Source of the DNA: Drechslerella dactyloides
Lineage: Eukaryota; Ascomycota; Orbiliomycetes; Orbiliales; Orbiliaceae
DNA length: 64,000 bases
Assembly: GCA_020064725.1 (NCBI GenBank)
Contig: JAGTWJ010000019.1
Location: forward strand, 3,348,001 to 3,412,000
Direction of reading: 5' to 3'
Every line of letters starts with the position of its first letter. Positions within the stretch are counted from its first letter, which is position 1. The translations under genes were made by a program, and so were the position numbers. Positions 1-10,834 of this stretch are shown here, one piece after another. The notes below the pieces were generated by a model that saw only the letters and a list, made by a program, of their open reading frames with translations, searched no databases and was not told the origin of the DNA.

Positions 1-3000
1 AGTCGAAAAAGCCTCGAATCGTCCGAATCTGATCGGGTCCAAAGTCTTTCTCATCTGCCGCGTCAGCGAAGACCTGGCTGAGAATCGGCGATTTGTTCAG
101 AGAGTTCCAGCCGAACGGAATATAATATAACTTCGGATCCGTCTTTTCGGGGGAAACATCTTCTGCTTCTTCACGCCAGATAGGTGAGATCCAGTCGGCC
201 ATGTAGTCGTACGTCATTCGGAGCCCGACCTTCAGATATCCGGTTAGCCTAATGTGCCAACAAAGCTCTGGGAATAAACTTACGAGTCTCTTCTTTCCCG
301 ATGATTCGAAGAACTGACAGTTGCCGTTCCTGTCACTACCAAAGATCTTGCTGCATCTCCCTTTGTCGGTTCGGAAGCGTAGTGCAGCTAGGACGTCTAC
401 CCCACGGTATCCGAGATCGTTCACAAAGGATTTGTTGACACGAGACCGATCAGCATACCAAATCCAGATCCCATCAATGCGTTCGTCTTTCGCGAGTTCA
501 AAGGAGCCAGCTGCACTGTCTTCTCTCAGCTCTCCGAGAATCTGCGTGGCTCGAGGGCGCGTTCCACCACAACCGTCCTCTACCAGATCATCATCGTGAT
601 ACTCAAATACTAGACCGGCTCTGCTTGAGATATGCCTGGTGTAGCCTGAAAAAAGATTGAAGGACGGCCTGCAATACACTCTAACTCGTGCAATTGGTTC
701 CTCAAAGCTTACTTTGCTCACAAAGTCTTTGATCACGTCATCGTCACCGCACCTCTTCCAGTATCTGGCCCGCTCGAGTTGGGAAAAACAGGCCACAGGA
801 CCTCCCGGTTCCAACTGCTCCGGACTATTGGGGATTTCGATAGCGTGAGCTTTGAGTGTCGCTTGCTCGTCCTCACTCGGGGTTTGCGTGACCACTCCGA
901 ATGCCCTGTGCCTCCGGTTCCTGCATCAGTAAGAATTGTGGAGAAAAATTTTGAGCTTTGAACGAAATACTTACTTGAGGCCTTCTCCAAGGTATGGCTT
1001 GCCCTATTGAGATGCTAATTAGCCTCCGACATAGTATACAAAGAGTCACTCTGCGTAACTCACATCAGCGCAGCCAAAGAACCCAGTGATGATAGTGTTG
1101 GGATCAGTTTCAAAGAAGTCATAAATTGTAAATGCTTCAAGATTATCGTCGATATCCGGGTCCGCATCCTCGATTCTCTCACTCTCCGTGTATATTGTGT
1201 TGTCAACCCTGTTCCCAAAGACATCGGTCCATTCTGCCTGAGGTGCTAGAATTTGGGAAAAATTGAAATTTGGAGACGAGCTGCTTCCTTGCGTGTTATC
1301 CGTTGAGGACTCAGGCTGCTTGGATTTCGAAGCTTCTTCACTTGCTGCGCTAGCACCCTCTGTTTTGGCCTTTGCTTTAGATGCCTGCTTTTCTTCGGAT
1401 TCCCTTGCAATAGCTCTGAGCGCAGTTGCTGCATCGTCAGGACCCAAATCGAGGGATTGGGGAAGCAGTGGTAATCGCGGTCTCCGGTTCTGGATGATCG
1501 CCGCTGCCCGCTTACTTCTCCTGACTACACTGGTAGGGAACGCATTTGTACCAGATGCAGGATTGCTTCGCTGGCCAGTCTGGATACCGCTACCAGCGGT
1601 GAAAGATGGGCGAGCTCCATTGGAAGCTGGGGGGCGCGGTGGTGGCATCGGCAGGCTTGGATTTGGAACCCAGTATGGGACCGGCGCTGGGCCGGCACCG
1701 TCATCACCAGGAGGCGGGGGTGGATTTCCACCCGATGGATACACCCGAGGCAATCTTCGTAGTCTGCGTCGGGATCTCCGTCGAGAGGAGGGCGGCAAGC
1801 AAGCTGGAAATTCAATCTTGCGTCCAAAATTTGTTATCAACTAAAACCAACGTCAGTTCGTCCCGTTAAGTCGTAGTCAGTAACTATGATCGAGGCTTAC
1901 CATGACACCTAAGTAGCTGCGCTCGCTGAGACAGAGGTGTTTCGTTCCAACGCGAACAATACGTTCCCCAGCCTTGCCGTTGATCGTGGCTGCACAGCTC
2001 AGATGATGTAACTCGGCACCGCTCCGCCTAACTTCGACGTAGCGGTCCAGCGGTCGATGGCCGTTATCACGGAGTTTGCATTCCTTGATATCTGCCTCGT
2101 CCATCTCATATGTAAATTCGAATCCAGAGACGCCGCGAGCTGCTCCATTCGTATGGCTCGAGTAAAAGGCTTTGACGCACAACATTCGGTGCAAGTATCT
2201 CTATGATAAAGTCAGCTTAAACGTGTGGAGTATTGATCGAGTCGATGGAACATACCCCTCCTGGGCCACCGAAGTCAAAATAGTCCATAAGCTAAATAAC
2301 GCAGTTAGCTTTTTGCTTAGAAAATCGAGTCCAAAGTAGCCTTACGTTGAATTCGTCACGATTTCTGGGAACCCGCAGAGGGGGGGTGGTAGGTGGTGGT
2401 CCAAAGTTCGGTCCGTTCCAATACACATGCGGCTCCGGAGGAATGGGCAACCCAGCACTAAGGAGGGCATCCTGAACGTAAATCCTGGGGAAAGCAAACG
2501 ATAGATTCTTCGGAGATAGGGTGATGTTTGAGGTATTGTCATCCTCGTAGTGGGGTACCGGGAAATGTGGTCGCCAACAGTAGCGATCAATAAGTTCAGG
2601 GATCCCGTCAATATGCTCATGGCTATCCAGAACATTGTCGACGTTGCCTAAAGAGAGCGGTTCACAAGGAAATTCTTCTCCATCGACCGTGACCTGGTAA
2701 ATTCCGGTTGGTTCAACTTCCGTAGCCTTTCCCTTCCCTTTACTTCTCTTGGTAGTCGTCTCTTCGTTTCTGTACTCAACAAGTGCGATAGAAGTGAACC
2801 GGAGAGTGCCTAGGCCAACTGTGACGCCACCAACAGTCCACTTTTCAGGGTCAACTGAAATACGACCTTCCGCAGCGGGATTGCCGTCGTTATAATATTC
2901 GGGCAGAGGGCCGATGACTCTAAAGCCTTCTGCTCTGCGTTTGGCCAGCGCAACTGACTGTTCTCCAGGTTCGTGATCAGGCATACCCCAGCCAAGCCTC

Positions 3001-5217
3001 GATTCTATAAGGCTCGTTGGGCTTCCAACCCAGCGAGCCTCTTTCCACGGTGGAGACGTCAGAGGCTTTAATCTGACTATTCCCGTCTCTGTGACGCCAA
3101 CCATGAAGCCGATCCAAGTGTGATCATCTGGCAACGGGATTATGATCTCATCGTGCATGACGTATCCAACCTGGCCGAGTAGAACGACAGGTTGAGCGGC
3201 ATCAATTGTGTCGTCATCCGAGAAAGATGGTAGGCATCCCCAAAATTGAAGACCGCAGATATGCTTTCTATTGTCGGATTCGCCATCTTCAACTCGTTCA
3301 TCCGCTTTTCCAACAAAACTGAAGCCAATTTTCGTAACAGTAGCATTCGGATCCCAGGTGCACTTCTTCCCGCAGTTTTCAACACAGGACAGAGTGGCAT
3401 GGAGGAGCTGTCTTTGATCAAGAGGCAACTCCTCCGGGTCTCGAGTAGCTCGTTTGACATTCGGCCCCCTTGAGTGTTGGAAGATAGACTAGATCAGCAA
3501 GACTATTCGGATGGCAGTCACAGGAAAAAAAACTTACGCAGATATTGTTTTTCGGACGCGAATCCTGGATCTGCCCCTTAGCGGTAGCAGTCTGACTTGC
3601 TGTGACGAGAGATTCCTAGCTGGGTGTAAAACTCCCTGCATGTGATGGGCACCACCCTGCTCTCCGAGGAAGTAGTGTAGTCCCCTCTTGTTGGTCGGTA
3701 GATTCGTCTTTTCAGCGATTATAGCAGAGAAATCGTCTAGCAATGGACTCGTGGAGGGGTATTTAAGCAATTCGTCGCTGAGGAATGAGAGGATACCACG
3801 GTATGGGTCACCTCGTGGGGGAGTATCCACTAGGAGGGTGATGCGGTCGATCAGCGGCTTTAATATGACATGAATGCGTAGTCTGTTGGCGAGACCAGGT
3901 GACGGCGGGTTTCTCGGACATATCCGATGTCGATAAAAGCGACGTAGGTGGTGGTGCTTGTCGACGTGGACACACTTTTTCCCGCCTTTGACGTGGACAA
4001 TTTCTTCGCCAGACTCGTCGTCGCTGCTTGGGGCAACTAGGAGAGCCTTGATGGCAAGATACAGCTCCTTCCAGTCGATTTTACCCTCTACGGATCGTGC
4101 AGAAGCGCTTTCGTACACAAAATGCATCTCATGTGGATCCTTGAATCTTGATCTGAAGAACGAGTTCGTCAATGGAGACTCGGCGATAGACCTAACGGCG
4201 AGCCGGAGATTTGCAACGTCCTTGCTCTTCAGCTGACACATGATCATGTCGAGGATCTCGTTCGGAAGTCTGCTAAACAAGTCATGGGGACCCTGGCTAC
4301 GTGAGAACGGATGCTGAAGAGAGGGGCCACCTGGAGACACTAATGGTGGGTTGTTCAGGAGTGTTTGCAGGCTCGGGACTTGTAACGGGTCGGCAGTGAT
4401 ATAGGGCAGCATTCCCTTCCCACAGAAGGCTTTCCTGCATCACCATGGTTGGATTAGCTGACGTGATTTGGGCACATAGTTTTTAGGAGGAATGACAAAG
4501 TCCATACACATCCAGCATTGCCCGAGTGCTCGACCAGCTATTGTGGTCGATGAACGAGGGAAAGGATCCGTCATTGATAGACTGACGAAAGGGCGAGGTC
4601 CCATCGTCCCAGCCCGAGATATCGCCATTTCCAAATCCTTTACGAGCCAAGCTTAGGATCTCCCAAAGCCTGTCTCTGACCTCGGGCCTGACGTAGAAGG
4701 CTCTTCGGCCGGTAGTTTCGTCCTTGAGGCGGTCTGGTAGGAGTGTTCTAAAGATCTCAAAGCATTTGGCGTGAAAGACAAAGCCGCGCCCGGATGTATT
4801 ATCGAAGGAGACGTAGGTGGTGAATATGCTGAAGGTGTCTTCGGGGCGAGGCTTGAACTCGGGATCGGAGTGTGTCATGAAGGGATTGGAGGGAGCCGTG
4901 AAGGCTCGGGAATTGGCGAATCTCGGACCAAATAGACCAACGCCGGTGAAGAAGGGAGATGCGCCGCTGCCGGTTTCGTCGTCGCCCATGCCGGAAGCTG
5001 GAGATATATCGGTGAATGTGCCACGCGAATCTCGCAAAGCTCTGAACTCGAAGGTCCATGCCAGATCGTCGACGGAGACATAGTCTCCAGGATAACCACC
5101 GTCCCATCTGGCGTCCGGGTAAGACTCCTCCGGATGGGCTCTTGTTCGGTAGGCTGCAAGAACGATGCCGCAAAAGCAGCAGTGGGATTCGAAGTTGTGG
5201 TAGTCGCCGGTTGACAT
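1..5217 (-). CDS. Giant F-box protein, partial (runs off left edge)
   Basis: Nine exons join in consistent phase: 5217-4508, 4434-3538, 3468-2346, 2291-2256, 2200-1901, 1840-1064, 1003-975, 920-284 and 229-1 (still open). That gives about 1,579 residues before the window ends. Start is the first ATG of the first exon. A Cys pair (CCFC, near residue 13) and HAKC lie in the N-terminal region. A canonical F-box follows at about residues 290-334 (FSRLPNEILDMIMCQL), so a role as a substrate receptor of an SCF ubiquitin ligase is inferred. The region at about 540-720 resembles the part that follows the F-box in fungal F-box/DUF7600 proteins. Exon 6 (1023-1281) is a Pro-rich then acidic linker. The segments ending near residues 1030 and 1480 share a motif of the type GV-x-LxTxxGRxxxxF, which suggests repeated beta-rich modules. 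Two adjacent ancestral genes may be fused, but no in-frame stop or phase break separates them. The F-box is firm; the boundaries of very short exons 4 and 7 are less so. Confidence 0.75.
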
Positions 5218-6018
5218 GATTGCGATTCGTGACGTATCGACCGACTGGTAAGTTGAGTCGGGTGGCCGATGGCCGCGAGGAAGGCCGGGCGATTACTGGC
5301 GCCGATGGTGTATCATCCGGACCGATGGAGAGCTGGGGGCAGTTGTGATTGAAGCTGTCGTCGAAGAATGAATGATGGTGATGTGTCTGTCCGGTTGGCG
5401 ACTCAGGATGCCAGCAGAGCTGCTCACGGCTTGGTTGCAACCGGCCTAGCGATTCGGGCGGCAGCAGCAGAAGCAGCAGAAGAAGAAGCAGCAGGCGGCA
5501 AACCTTATTGGAGACGAGGCCGGCGACGGTGGACTGACGCGGAGAACGACGGGACTGCGGCTCGGGAGAGGAAGGCTCGAAGGATGCCGGAATCCAGAAT
5601 GGAGTCGAGTCGAGTCGGCCGACCAGCCTCGCCGGGCGTTCCAGCGGTGGGTCCCTTGCAAGCCGCCTGGTTGGATGGCAAGTCCCGCTGGCGTGGGCCA
5701 GCACCCGGCTCCCAGCTGCTGGGCCGCCTGCATCGCGCTGCAGGCCATCGATCCAGTCCGCTTCCATCGCCTCGCATCGTCCGAGACGAGCTGATTGGTC
5801 CCCGAGACCGCTCCTTCGCAGGCCGCTCGACGCGAGCTGTGGGCGGGCGTCGAGCTTGCAGACGCCGTGCGCATAAGCCTCGTCGTCGCAGAACTACCTT
5901 CGCCCGCGGTCAACCGTCCACCAACTATCCACCTCGCATCGCATCGCATCGCGCTCACGTCCCACCCCGATCTTACACATACCCCGCGGCGACCGGGCTT
6001 CGGGCCGTTCCAGCAGTC
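5218..6018. promoter_or_regulatory. Divergent intergenic region, probable shared promoter
   Basis: About 800 bp separate the start codons of two divergently transcribed genes. The stretch is G+C-rich and stays open in several frames on both strands, but those translations are Arg/Ala/Pro/Ser-rich and resemble no protein. It includes a Gln/Glu/Ala-type trinucleotide run (gcagcagcag, gaagaagaag) near 5460-5495. A bidirectional promoter is an inference from gene orientation only. Confidence 0.4.
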
Positions 6019-7342
6019 ATGGTCAGATATCACAATCCTCTCAGCCGTCGGCACTACGTCAGAAACTCTCAACTGAACAGCGCTTGCGACGCTCTGGGGT
6101 TCGCGAACCTCGTCTCCCCAGCTCTGCCGAAACCCGAGGACTATCTAAACCACACCGCCGTCTCGCAGTTCCTCGTCGGCAGGCGCTACACCTACCGCTC
6201 GAACCTCCAGAACGGCTACGACCTGTGGGCAGGGAACTGTGTCACCGAGTACTTCACCCCACCGCCCGAATGGCCCGTTCCCGGAGATGAGGACTACGAC
6301 GAGGAGGATCACAGAGTTGCTGCCGAAGAGCCCATAGATGAATCCGACCGGAAAACCGTCAGTGCGCTCTCCTATCGGGGAGCTCACAGACGGTTCTTTC
6401 GACGCAACGGGGGCATCTATTCGGAGCCATTTCCGGGGCGGATGGCTGAGGCCCGCGAAGACCGGATCGATGTGACCGTCATGTCGCTCGACCGGAGCGG
6501 GAAGAACGCCATGCTGGTGCAAAAGTACTTGAAGGAGCGGACCGGGATGGTCGACCTTGCAATCATGATCGATATTCCCGGCCCCGGCGGCGAAGCATGG
6601 GCTAAGGAAGGAGGCGGGGGATGGTGGGGGACCGCTAGGGAAACTGAGAAGCTGCTCGCCGTCACTTGCAGGCTTCGCATGCAAGGGTCAGGGAACGGGC
6701 TGGGTGTCATTTTCGGCCTGGTTACAGGGGGTACGGAGCACCCATCCCACGTTGATAGCGGCAATATCATTGACAAACTTTTGCTAGGAACCCGTGTCCG
6801 ATTTTTCAAATGGACGGACGACAAGAAGGAGAAGATTGGTGGGAGATTTGAAGATTTAGGTAGGCCTCATTTCAATCCTCCATCGTGCACGATAACTTCT
6901 CTGACGTGATCCGATAGCTGTTCTCCTTGGTTTGACGGACGACGAGGAAGATTACGACTCACATTCTGACGACGACGGTGACATGCCTGATGTTCCCGAG
7001 CAGTACTCCTCTATGGAGGGCGTTGACGACGACAACGAGTCGGGCCCTTCATCGACGTTAACAGACAAGGGTAAAGGTAAAGCCAAAGATATAGAGTCTG
7101 ACGAGGCTTCTGAATCTGAAGATTCATCGACGTCGACCTCCGAATCATCGACGCCAGCGCCTCCGCATCACACGTCACTGACCTTCATACCGGACCCTGA
7201 AGATATCTTTGACATCCGCCTGCCGCCGGAGACTGCTCGTGGTGGGTATTACGACATGCTCTGGCAAGGCGAAAAATGCAGAGCCATGTTCCATTACATC
7301 GGTGGCTACAATGTAGATCAATCGCCTTCTCGTATGGGTTAG
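6019..7342 (+). CDS. Hypothetical acidic protein
   Basis: Two exons, 6019-6859 and 6918-7342, encode 421 residues. The 58-nt intron has a GTAGGC donor and an ATAG acceptor, and the frame closes exactly (EDL-AVLLG). The frame is open far upstream, but 6019 is the first ATG followed by protein-like sequence; the part before it is compositionally promoter-like. The first 280 residues look globular, with no transmembrane segment. Residues from about 290 to 375 are a low-complexity acidic Ser/Glu/Asp linker with a KGKGKAK patch, and a short ordered C-terminus follows. I recognise no family. It is divergent from the giant F-box gene and convergent with the FMN-binding gene. The acidic Ser-rich and KGKGKA stretches recall those in the neighbouring F-box protein, which is only compositional similarity. 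Confidence 0.7.
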
Positions 7343-7469
7343 CCTAGGGCGTGTATTCCATTAGACTGTTCCACAATAATCTAGATCGGGTCCCCACCCA
7401 GTCAAGCTTCCATATTGTACGCAGCGGTCGTAGCAAATGCCGCCTGTATCTGTGGCAATATCCTTGATA

Positions 7470-8448
7470 TCACGGCCAAAGTTCAACTTCTCTCCAGTCG
7501 TCCACAACCTTGCCGACAACACTGAGCTTTTCAGTCTCCTCGGCATCGCTACCAACAGGAACCCAGACCGTCCTTGATGGCTTTTCTAGATCTAGATACT
7601 CAACCCTGGATGGCTCTATAACCGCGACGCGAAAGTTCGTCTGTGCAGTCTCCTCGTTGAGTTCATCATCGCCAATCGGTCGACTGGGCTTCAACCCTTG
7701 GTCACCGAGTTCCTTGGGTGCACCCGGCAGCGGGTTTCTGAAAGATCCACGCAGAGGCTGCGAGGTGACACACTTCTGTTAGCTTCCAGACGTCGCTGTA
7801 ATCGCTGGGCCTTCTGATGAATCACGCACCGGCGACAAGTTCCCAAAATGCGCCTTATGTTCCCTCACGAAATCAAACTGTTCGCCGTCACCACCACCAT
7901 CTTTCCGGATCTTCGCCACCAACCACTTTTTCGTCTCTTTCACGCTCTCCTCCGCGCTGTCGAGATCGCGAGGTAGCACGTAGCACCTCCCTCGGATTCG
8001 CCATTGTCTGCCTATGATCGGGTTCTCAGCCGACGACGGGATCCAGAAGCACATCTCGACATTGCTGCTCCCCGTCGAAGAAGACGATGCGTCGATACCC
8101 TCGACGCCGCCGAGATCTTTGAATTTCTCCATCCGTTTGTCCGTCGTGAAGGCTATTAGGTCGGACGAGAAGCCTGAGTTTCCCGGGTTGGGATTGTACT
8201 TGTTGACGGGAAGTTCCCCGTAGAAACCCCGATAGACGCTAGACGCCACGGCCGGCAACATCAGCAGCTCGTCGAGAGAAGGAATAGTTTGAAGACCTGG
8301 GCAGGGGTAAATATACTCACAGTGTCCGGACATGTGGAGCGGGAGCACCGCCGGCGGTCGAGACAGTCGCGAGGGAGAACGTCGGGCAGGCGAGCGTCCG
8401 GATCTGAGAGCTGAGGAGTGTCCTCCACGGTGCGGAAGGCCCTGACAT
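7470..8448 (-). CDS. Alr4036-family pyridoxamine 5'-phosphate oxidase-like FMN-binding protein
   Basis: Three exons, 8448-8321, 8238-7830 and 7757-7470, encode 274 residues with all phases closing. The N-terminus reads SAPWRTLLSSQ then TFSLATVST, followed across the first intron by HVRTLVYRGFYGEL and SSDLIAFTTDKRMEKF. Later come WRIRGRCYVLP and, after the second intron, LRGSFRNPLPG and NFRVAVIEPSRVEYLDL. That order matches the FMN-binding split-barrel domain of the Alr4036 group of pyridoxamine 5'-phosphate oxidase-like proteins. Such proteins bind FMN, but their substrate is generally unknown, and true PNPO activity should not be assumed. The start is the only ATG that gives the conserved APW entry. 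Insertions of about 20 residues (IDASSSSTGSS and the loop after it) lie between the two barrel halves. It is probably cytosolic, as no signal or membrane segment is seen. Confidence 0.9.
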
Positions 8449-10834
8449 TTCCAACCTTGATGATATAGTACAGCGAATGTGTAGTATAATGCTGAAGTAT
8501 AGCTGTACCTGTGCTCGTTAAGTGCAGCCGTCTCGCAGTTCGATATTTCGTGGACCGGTGTAGAGTAAGATTTCGTGTCCAAGTCCTTCCCCACTAGGCT
8601 GAACATTCTCGAAATAAAGTAAACTTTCAGCGATAAAATTACCAGTTTTCGAACACCGATTGTGGAATGGGATCGCTAATTGGCTCTTTGCGTATTGCTT
8701 AGCGCGTAGTGGCAAGAGTCGCACGCGGGGATAAGCTTAGGCAATGGTAGGTGCGTTGAACTCAGACCGTCCATGTATGGACTAGACTCGAGTACTCACT
8801 GCCAACGGGAACTTTATTCGCGAGGGCCGGTGAAACAATCCGGCACACCTTGCTGTCTTGTCGATAGCGAAGTTTCGAGACAGATGATCAGGCGACTGTC
8901 CAGCTTAAGCTTTTCAAATGCAGCGGTCGGCTCGTCCCGCAGCGGAAAGCTAAGAAGGGAAGGCAGCCGAGATGCGTTCTCCACAAATGGAACTCCAACA
9001 CGACTTGTTTATTATAGTTTCACCAGTCTAGATCCGACGACATCGATATCGGCATTGCAGAAGTCGGTATTAGGGATAATACTCCCATGCATGCAAAGAC
9101 TAAATGCAATCGGCATATTGTACCGCTGTTGATGTAGAACGTTTACACCGGAGAGTAGGGACGCTACTAGTGCCTAGGCTCTAGTTCGACGTCATATATT
9201 AATCATGCTTCTTGTACAGCGGCGGCAAACATAGGTCCATATCGACCATCGGTGCATCAAAAAGGTGTGGGTCTATAGTACTTAGCTATAAATCTAAAAA
9301 TCATTTTTTAATATCACAGCAAGCTGCTTAAATTTCGACTTGCGTACACAACAATTTTCTCGAATATCTCCGCCATCAGGGAATCTTCCAACAAGCTTAA
9401 GGCGACATGCCAGAGCTTACCAAATGATGCTGATTGTATCGATGCGTGCATATATATAACTCTTCCGGATTACACGCACAATGTTATCTTTGATCCTGTT
9501 ATTGTTTCGACTGTCCGTAGTCTCGTAAACCAGATTATTCCTTGCCACGCCGTTCATAACGTTACTATTCTTTGTGTGCGCCAAGCTGACCTTCCTATGC
9601 ACGGACAAATATACGCAAACGCACCCTAGGAGATCAGTGAATTAATTTTCTGCATTTCAAAGCACAAAATCATCTGCGGACACACGCTTAGTTGGCCCGG
9701 TATACTTACGCTTAAATACATCGTTCAAAAGCCTGGGAAAGATGGAGTTAACCGACCATCCGTTCAGGCTTGAAATCGTCATTACCCTGATGGATTGCTA
9801 TACGACAAGTGATCTCATAAGCAATTGTACGCGGTTTCAGAGACTAGCGTTCATTTTATCACATTTACTACAACTTTCAGTTATAATGCTCGAAAGTTTA
9901 CGGTTTAGCTGCTTAGTGGCAGTCGTTACGAAGCCTTAGTACTATAATAACACGTGATATCCCAGAAATGCATATAAGTGTAGAATTTCAGATAGCTCAA
10001 CATAGTCTTGGATTTGAAGCTATAAATATATAATAAGAAAGCCTACGAGACCAATTGAGCCTTAGGGATCACTTAGCTTCTTAAGAAACGTTGAGTCGTC
10101 TTGAGCTTCAAATTTGGTGGCTGACCTCGTAGTACTTCTTGGAAGAACAACCCTCTTTTGCCGTACGGGTGGATAGAGCAGTCGTGTAATACCCAAAATA
10201 TACGTGACGTAATGGCGAAAGGACGATAAAGACTTAGCGTACCGTCTGAGATGAATATTTCTGACGAGGACACCCCAGCCTCGTGCTTACTGTCCAAGGA
10301 AAGTCCAAGCAAAGCTTGTGTGCATCCATATGCATAGGTGTGAGCGTTCGATACTCGAAATCAGACGCGTGCAATGCATACGTACATAGACAAACGGCCT
10401 TCGAGATCGTTAATTCTATCGTTGCGAGTCAAAACCGCAGCATGCCTTGGAAGTTCTCCGTCTCGATATTGCATTGACAATCTGTATATTCCAAGCGCAA
10501 GAGGTGACAAATCCACAGTTCTCAGCCGCCAGGCTAAGGTGCGGGCGCACAGACTTGGCGTTCCTTGGCCGATGCAAGATCAAATTGCGCGACATCCTGG
10601 ATCCTGGGGGTCCAATAGAGGAAGGGGCTCAACACACCCGGCAGCTAGCTGGGAGGCAAGGCTAGCAAGAAAACGAAATGCTCGAGCGATCGATCTTGTA
10701 TCTCACCCGCGTGGACTTCCTTGTATCGTTGTCTAACAACTTACCCTGGTTTTCGACGACGATGTGTTACCACCCTAGAAAGCGGCTCCGAGTACGCCAT
10801 TATCGCCCACGACACTATCTCGACGGCGTCCGAC
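8449..10834. other. Gene-free region, A+T-richer than its neighbours
   Basis: About 2.4 kb with no supported coding region. Open frames are short, lack family resemblance and are not bounded by convincing splice sites. From about 9200 to 10080 the base composition becomes visibly A+T-rich with many TA steps, in contrast to the genes on both sides. That would fit a relic of a mutated repeat or plain intergenic DNA. No terminal repeats or transposase motif were seen. Confidence 0.5.

Noticed and set aside
1263..1844. Plus-strand open frame of 193 codons
   Set aside because: Lies antisense to exon 6 of the giant F-box gene, where all phases agree on the minus strand; composition is a mirror of the low-complexity linker.
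4799..6072. Long minus-strand frames overlapping the divergent promoter and the start of the F-box gene
   Set aside because: Arg/Ser/Pro/Leu-rich translations from G+C-rich DNA; they conflict with the well-supported first exon and contain no domain.
10073..10312. Minus-strand frame of 79 codons in the gene-poor region
   Set aside because: Isolated, with no matching exons or recognised motif; could be a gene relic but cannot be supported.
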